DNA of 64,000 nucleotides, from contig CAWJPY010000006.1 in assembly GCA_963844865.1 (NCBI GenBank), positions 372,001 to 436,000 on the forward strand, read 5' to 3'. Below the pieces are notes generated by a model. That model did no database searches, was not told the DNA's origin, and saw only the letters and a program-made list of their open reading frames with translations. The position numbers and the translations under genes are program-made. Positions 58,565 through 64,000 of the stretch are shown here, one piece after another. Each line of letters begins with the position of its first letter. The first letter of the stretch is position 1. Source of the stretch: CAWJPY01 sp963844865. GTDB taxonomy: Bacteria > Acidobacteriota > Thermoanaerobaculia > Thermoanaerobaculales > Sulfomarinibacteraceae.

Positions 58565-60760
58565 CTACAGCTTCTCCAGCTTGGCGATGGACGGCACCAG
58601 GGTCTTGCGTCCGGCACGATCGAAGTACACCACGAGCTTGAGGTTGGGGCCTCGCCCCTGGCACTTGAGCACCACCCCGTTGCCGAAGCTGCGGTGGCGC
58701 ACCCGGTTGCCCGGCCGCCATCCCTGCCCCGAGGCATCGGTGACGGTGGCCGGCGCCGGTCGGCGGGGCCGCGGGGCGGGCGGCGGGACGGACCGCTCCT
58801 CCGCCCGGCGCACCTCCCCTGCCGCCGGGGCCCGCCACCCCAGGTCCGACACGTCGGCCACGGCGGTGTCCGGGAGCTCGGCCAGGAACCGCGACGGCCG
58901 CGTCGACTGGCGCTGGCCGAACAGGAAGCGGCTCCGGGCCGCGGTCAGGGCCAGCCACCTCCGGGCCCGGGTCATGCCCACGTAGGTCAGACGCCGCTCC
59001 TCCTCCAGCCCCTCCGCGTCGTCCCGGGAGTTGGCGTGGGGTAACAGGCCGTCCTCCAGGCCGGCCAGGAACACGACCTGAAACTCCAGCCCCTTGGCGG
59101 CGTGCAGCGTCAGCAGTGAGACGGCTTCGGCGGTGGTGTCCTCGTCCCCCTCCTCGAGCAGGGACACGGCGTCCAGGAACTGGCCCAGGTCCTGGCCCTG
59201 GGCCTCGGCCTCCGCCACCGCCGCCGCGAGCTGGGCCAGGTTCTCGCGCCGGGCCGTCCGCTCCTCGTCCTCGCCCTCGTACATCACCAGGAGGCCCGAG
59301 GACTCCAGAAGCCAGCCCACCAGGTCTCCCGGCTCGAGCTGCGCACGCTGCCCGGCCGCCTCGTCGAGGAGGGCGAAGAAGCTCTCCAGCGCCATCCGCG
59401 CCCGCCGGGTCAGCCCTTCGGGGAGCTGGCGGGCCGCTTCGGGCAGGGGCAGCCCGGTGGCCTCGGCGTGTCGCCGAAGCACATCCAGGGTGGCGGCCCC
59501 GATGCCCCGCGCCGGGACGTTGATGACGCGCTCGAAGGCCAGCACGTCATCGCTCCGCACCACGAGCCGCAGATAGGCCAGTGCGTGCCGCACCTCCTCC
59601 CGGTGCCAGAACCGCAGCCCCCCCACGACCCGGTGGGGGATGCGGCGCCGGGTCAGCTCCTCCTCGAAGGGGCGGGTCTGGGCGTTGGTGCGCACCAGCA
59701 CCGCCATCTCGCTCAGGGGGTAGCGCCCGGCCAGCTCGTCCATGCGGTCGGCAACCCAGCGCGCTTCGGCGCGCTCGTCCTCGGCCACGAAGAGGCGCAC
59801 CGGCTCCCCGCCTTCGTCCTCGGTGTACAGGCGCTTGCCCCGCCGTCCCACATTGTGGGCGATGAGGGCGCCCGCCGCTCGCAGGATGGGGGCGGTGGAC
59901 CGGTAGTTGCGCTCCAGGGCCACCACCCGCGCCCCCGGGAAGTGGCGCTCGAAGGACAGGATGTTCTCCACCTCGGCGCCCCGCCAGCGGTAGATGGACT
60001 GGTCCTCATCGCCCACCACGGTGAGGTTGCCGTCGGAGCCCACCGTCGCGGCCACGAGCTCCATCTGCAGCCGGTTGGTGTCCTGGAACTCGTCCACCAA
60101 CAGCCACTGGGCTCTCCGCTGCACCTCCTCTCGGAGCTGCTGGGAGCGCCGCACCAGCCCCAACGCCAGGACTAGCATGTCGTCGAAGTCCACCACCCCC
60201 GCCTCCCGCTTGGCGCGTTCATAGGCGCGCCACAGCTGTGCGGCCACGGGGTCGCCCTCACGTTCCAGGTCGTCCGGTTCCTGCAGGCGGTTCACCGCCC
60301 GCGACAACCGGGCGAGCACCGCCCGGGGAGGCTGGTCCCGCACGTCCAGCTCGAGCCCCTTCAAGATCTGGGTCATGAGCGAGCGTTGATCGTCGGCATC
60401 GGCGATGGCGAAGTGGCGCGGCAGACCGGCCTCCTCCGGGTAGCGGCGCAGCAGCTCCAGCGCCCAACGGTGGAAGGTGCCCACGAAGGCGCCATCGAGG
60501 TCCTCACCGAGCAGCCGTTGCACCCTGAGTCGCATCTCCCTGGCCGCCTTGTTGGTGAAGGTCACCGCCGTGATCCGTCCCAGCCGGGCCCGGCCCGAAG
60601 CCACGAGGAAGGCGATGCGGTGGGTGAGGACGCGGGTCTTCCCCGAGCCCGCGCCGGCGAGCACCAGGAGCGGACCGGTCCCGTGTCGCACCGCCTCCCG
60701 TTGGGCGGGGTTGAGGTCGGCAAGCAAGGTGTCTGGATCGTGGTTCATGTCGGCATTCAT
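58565..60760 (-). CDS. UvrD/PcrA-family DNA helicase
   Basis: A 731-residue superfamily 1A 3'-5' helicase. Motifs in order: Q motif LNPAQREAVRHGTGPLLVL, I AGAGSGKTRVLTHRIA (residue about 35), Ia TNKAAREM, II LLVDEFQDTNRLQ, III GDEDQSIYRWRGA, IV VALERNYRS, V TLHAAKGLEFQVVF, VI YVGMTRARRWLALTAARSR, and a C-terminal Tudor-like end (RVRHRSFGNGVVLKCQG) that binds RNA polymerase in PcrA/UvrD. ATG 60760 (MNADMNHDPD); the open frame extends 25 codons further. Either UvrD or PcrA by name. Confidence 0.93.
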   Translation of the reverse strand: MNADMNHDPDTLLADLNPAQREAVRHGTGPLLVLAGAGSGKTRVLTHRIAFLVASGRARLGRITAVTFTNKAAREMRLRVQRLLGEDLDGAFVGTFHRWALELLRRYPEEAGLPRHFAIADADDQRSLMTQILKGLELDVRDQPPRAVLARLSRAVNRLQEPDDLEREGDPVAAQLWRAYERAKREAGVVDFDDMLVLALGLVRRSQQLREEVQRRAQWLLVDEFQDTNRLQMELVAATVGSDGNLTVVGDEDQSIYRWRGAEVENILSFERHFPGARVVALERNYRSTAPILRAAGALIAHNVGRRGKRLYTEDEGGEPVRLFVAEDERAEARWVADRMDELAGRYPLSEMAVLVRTNAQTRPFEEELTRRRIPHRVVGGLRFWHREEVRHALAYLRLVVRSDDVLAFERVINVPARGIGAATLDVLRRHAEATGLPLPEAARQLPEGLTRRARMALESFFALLDEAAGQRAQLEPGDLVGWLLESSGLLVMYEGEDEERTARRENLAQLAAAVAEAEAQGQDLGQFLDAVSLLEEGDEDTTAEAVSLLTLHAAKGLEFQVVFLAGLEDGLLPHANSRDDAEGLEEERRLTYVGMTRARRWLALTAARSRFLFGQRQSTRPSRFLAELPDTAVADVSDLGWRAPAAGEVRRAEERSVPPPAPRPRRPAPATVTDASGQGWRPGNRVRHRSFGNGVVLKCQGRGPNLKLVVYFDRAGRKTLVPSIAKLEKL

Positions 60761-60971
60761 CTCTCGCGGTGGAAGTCTTCCAGGTCGTTTCGGCTGCGGG
60801 CGCCCCCGCGACGCGCCGCCGAGGGGAGGTCGCATCCTCCCACACTCGTCAACGGACAGATCGCGGGGATGAGTCCGCCAGCGCGTGGTGCGCCCAGACC
60901 GATTACCGAGGAACAGACCCCAGGAGACCGGGCGGACCGGACACCGCCCACCAGCACCGACCCGCGAACCG

Positions 60972-62815
60972 TCACTCGACGGTCACGGACTTGGCGAGGT
61001 TTCGCGGCTGGTCCACATCCTTGCCCAGCTCCACCGCCACGTTGTACGCCAGAATCTGCAGCGGGACCACCGCCACCACCGGTTGCAGGACGGGGTGCAC
61101 TCTGGGGACGGGCAGCACCAGATCGGCACACCTCCGCCACCTCGGCGGCGTCGGGTTCGGCCACCGCCAGGACCCGCGCCCCCCGTGCCTTGACCTCCAT
61201 CAGGTTGCCAGGAGCTTGTCGCGGGTGGGAGTGTCCAGGGCCACCGCCACCACCGGGAAGCCCTCCTCCACGAGCGCGATCGGGCCGTGCTTCATCTCCC
61301 CCGCCGGGTAGCCCTCGGCGTGGAGGTAGCGAGATCTCCTTGAGCTTCAGAGCGCCCTCCAGGGCGATGGGGTAGAGGAGCCGCGGCCCAGGTAGAGGGA
61401 GTCACGCTCCGCCAGGAGGTCCACGCCCCGGCGGTAGAGGTCGCGGTCCGTCGCCAGCACCTGCTCCACCTCCAGCGGGCAGCCGCTGCAGGGCGCGCGA
61501 CGAGCGCCCGGTCGACCTCGTCCGCCTCCGCCCCGCGCCGCCCGCAGGCCGAGGGCGAGCAGGGGCAGGGCCACCAGCTGCGTGGTGAACGCCTTGGTGG
61601 AGGCGACGCCGATCTCCGGCCCGGCCTGGGTCAGCAGACGTGCCTCGGCCAGACGCCAGCAGCCTGACGAGCCCCGGACGTTCAGATCGCGCCCACCAGG
61701 GCGCCCTCGCTCGCCGGCCAGCTCCATGGCCGCCAGGGTGTCCGCGGTCTCCCCCGACTGCGACACCCCGACCGCGAGCACCTCGGTCCCGACGAGGGGC
61801 GTCCCGGTAGCGATACTCGGAGCCGTAGTCGACCTCGACGGGCAGGCCAGCCAGCGCCTCGATGAGGAACTTCCCCACCAGGCACGCGTGCCACGAGGTG
61901 CCGCAGGCCACCAGGTGCACCCGCTCGCACCTGCTCCAGCCGTCGCGCGGATCGAGCCCAAGCCTCCAGGTCCGACCCCGATCCTGCCGCTGTCGAGGTG
62001 CGCCCGAACGGTGTTGCCGGACCGCGTCCGGCTGCTCGCAGATCTCCTTGAGCATGAAGTGCCGGTAGCCGCCCTTCTCGGCCCGGCCGCGGGTCCCAGT
62101 CCAGGGTCTCCACCGCCGCTGCACCGGCTCGCCCGGCTCCGTCGAGCAGCTCCACCCCGTCCCGGCGGCACCACGGCCACGTCCCCGTTCTCGAGCTACA
62201 TCACCCGCCGCGTCCGGTGCAGCAGCGCGGTGACGTCCGAGGCCACGATGTTCTCGCCCTCGCCGAGCCCCAGCACCAGCGGCGGCCCCTGGCGGAACGC
62301 CACCAGCACGCCCGGCTCCACCCGGCAGCATGGCCACCACCGCGAACTGGCCGTGAAGCCGCGGGAGCACCCGCAGGACCCGCTCCAGCAGCGAGGCCGC
62401 CGCGACTCGCGCGCGAGGAGCTGCGCGATGACCTCGGTGTCGGTGTCGGAGCCAGCGGCACACCCGCTCCAGGAGCTCGCGGCGCAGCGCCGCGAAGTTC
62501 TCGAGGATCCCGTTGTGGACCAGCGCCACGATGCCCGGCGCATGTCGGTCTGGGGATGGGCGTTGGCCTCGGTGGGCGCGCCGTGGGTCGCCCACCTGGT
62601 GTGGCCGAGCCCCAGGTGCCGCGCAGCGGCGAGGCGCAGGCGAGCTGCTCGAGATTCGCCAGCTTGCCGGCGGCCCGCACCACCTCGAACGCCGTCGGCG
62701 CGGCCCAGCACCGCGATGCCGGCGGAGTCGTACCCCGGTACTCGAGCCGCCGCAGCCCGTCCAGGAGGACGGGGACCGCCTCCTGATAGCCGACGTATCC
62801 GACGATGCCGCACAT
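60972..62815 (-). pseudogene. glmS: glutamine-fructose-6-phosphate aminotransferase, many frame breaks
   Basis: Makes glucosamine-6-phosphate for peptidoglycan and LPS. Fragments in different frames cover the whole protein: MCGIVGYVGYQEAVPVLLDG with the nucleophile Cys2, GLGHTRWATHGAPTEANAHP, the isomerase LVACGTSWHACLVGKFLIE, VDYGSEYRYRD, SQSGETADTLAAM, GVASTKAFTTQLVAL and the end RNLAKSVTVE-stop at 60972. At least ten single-base breaks occur, starting near 62737. Probably sequencing errors, since the gene is normally essential and every block is conserved. Four bp after tal. Confidence 0.82.
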
Positions 62816-62818
62816 GGC

Positions 62819-63935
62819 TCAGGCCCCGACCGACGGCGCCGCCGAGCGCTCGGCGCGGGCCCGCGAGAGGGTGGCCATGAGGTCGTCGAACGCCGTGGCG
62901 AAGGCCGCGAGGCCCTCGACCTGCAGTCTCTCGGCGATGGCGCCGAGGTCGATCCCATGCGCCTCGAGCTGCGCGACCACGCCGTCCGCCGCAGCCATCC
63001 CCTCCACCAGACCCTCCCGCGGCTGACCGTGATCCCGGAAGGCATCCATGGTGGCCGGGGGCAGGGTGTTGACGGTCCGGGGCGCGATGAGCTCCTCCAC
63101 ATACTTGACGTCGGAGTACGCTGGGTTCTTGGTGCTGGTCGAGGCCCACAGCGGGCGCTGCACCTTCGCCCCCCGGCGCGCGAGCGCTCGGAAGGAGTCG
63201 CCGTCGAAGATCTCGAGAAAGCGACGGTAGGCCAGGCAGGCGTTGGCGGCGGCCGCGGTGCCGCGCAACATCGAGGGCATCACCCCCGACGGCCTCGAGC
63301 TGATCGTCCACCGCCGTGTCCACCCGGCTGACGAAGAACGAGGCCACCGAGGCCACCCGGGAAGGGTCGGCGGTCCTCTCCAGACCACGCAGATAGGCAC
63401 GGGCCACCGACTCGTAGTGGGCCAGGGAGAACATGAGGGTCACATTGACGTTGATCCCGCTCTCGAGCAGGGCCTCCACCGCCGGCAGCCCCTCGGTGGT
63501 GGCCGGAACCTTGATCATGAGGTTGGGCCTGGCGACTCGCTGCCAGAGGCGCTTCGCCTCCGCCACCGTGCCCGCAGCGTCGTGGGCCAGGTGGGGGGAC
63601 ACCTCCAGGCTGACGAAGCCGTCGCCGCCCCCGGATGCCTCGTACACCGGCGCCAGCACGTCGGCGGCGGAGCGGATGTCGGACACCACCAGCTCCTCGT
63701 AGAGCGCGTCGGTGGTGAGGTCGGAACGCGCACCGAGGAGGTTCGCTATCACGCCGTCGTAGGCGTCGCCACCCGTGATGGCCGCCTTGAAGATGGATGG
63801 GTTCGAGGTCACCCCGCGGACGCCGTCCTCCCGCACCATGCGGGCCAAGGCGCCGCTGGTGAGGAGGTCGCGCTCGATGTAGTCGAGCCAGATGGCCTGC
63901 CCGTGATCGTCCCACAGGGTGCGGAGCGGGTTCAT
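62819..63935 (-). pseudogene. tal: transaldolase, one frame break
   Basis: Pentose-phosphate enzyme. The first part (MNPLRTLWDDHGQAIWLDYI to about residue 215) carries GVTSNPSIFKAAI, FVSLEVSPHLAHD and the Schiff-base Lys region RPNLMIKVPATTEGLPAVE. After a shift near 63283 the next frame continues with FLEIFDGDSFRALARRGAKV, QRPLWASTSTKNPAYSDVKY and a C-terminal helical end. About 370 residues when joined, the longer transaldolase type. ATG 63935 follows GAGGAGGCTGA. Same operon as glmS. Confidence 0.86.
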
Positions 63936-64000
63936 TCAGCCTCCTCGAGCACGCGCGTCGTCGCTGCCGCGCCCATGGTAGACGATTCCGCACGGCACGA

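Noticed and set aside
62500..63000. glmS ribozyme or riboswitch upstream of glmS
   Set aside because: tal ends four bases before glmS, leaving no leader for a ribozyme.

Overview
The window is very GC-rich and densely coded. It encodes outer-membrane lipid A/KDO genes (waaA, lpxK, a late acyltransferase), a phosphate-selective porin, meso-DAP peptidoglycan recycling (mpl, dapF) and lipoproteins, so the host is a diderm (Gram-negative) bacterium. The mix of long intergenic repeats, DUF1573 and TPR secretory proteins, sulfatase-like lipoproteins and an animal-type adenylosuccinate lyase would suit Acidobacteriota or a neighbouring delta-proteobacterial-like lineage. That placement is inference: there is no rRNA here to settle it.

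Layout. 1-5 kb: edge of a secreted TPR protein, a HAD hydrolase, manC and an orphan sigma-54 activator. 5-6 kb: a perfect 13-bp minisatellite, a large inverted repeat and a four-helix-bundle (23S rRNA IVP-type) gene. 6-11 kb: a leftward housekeeping operon rplU-rpmA-obgE-nadD-rsfS-rlmH-dksA-like-holA with a clear sigma-70 promoter. 11-12 kb: a lipid kinase. 12.5-25 kb: a phosphate block, with a PiT transporter fused to a PhoU-like domain, phoU-phoB-phoR leftward, and a porin, two pstS paralogues and pstCAB rightward, with three matching putative PHO boxes. 25-29 kb: two alkaline-phosphatase-superfamily lipoproteins and rlpA. 30-38 kb: waaA-lpxK-lpxL-purB, carbamate kinase, rpmE-prfA-prmC. 38-43 kb: a second four-helix-bundle gene with its inverted repeat, then an isocitrate-dehydrogenase-like gene, a CitD-CitE fusion and citF. 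43-51 kb: GT2, a membrane phosphodiesterase-like protein, pyrF, lepB, tsaD, DUF1573 and mpl. 51.6-53.7 kb: a complete group II intron. 53.8-64 kb: pgpA, dapF, an FN3 lipoprotein, hslVU, a UvrD/PcrA helicase, glmS and tal.

The most unusual content is intergenic. (i) Degenerate arrays with a 13-bp period (5'-CGCTG core) occur in at least seven gaps, and one has become a perfect 23-copy array. (ii) Two intact and three decayed copies of a four-helix-bundle gene lie beside such arrays; the intact copies carry a two-arm inverted repeat that folds the ribosome-binding site and start codon into a hairpin. (iii) REP-like elements built on the palindrome GGTGCCAGGCACC recur; one interrupts a decayed four-helix-bundle gene and another is split, to the base, by the group II intron. 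I read these as interacting repeat families and put the four-helix-bundle/hairpin/13-bp-array association forward as a candidate undescribed element.

Two stretches (about 22.4-26.1 kb and 61.0-63.3 kb) contain many single-base frameshifts in genes whose protein families are nevertheless fully recognisable. I judge these most likely to be sequencing or assembly errors, so pstS2, pstCAB, a phosphodiesterase, glmS and tal are annotated as whole genes with disrupted frames.
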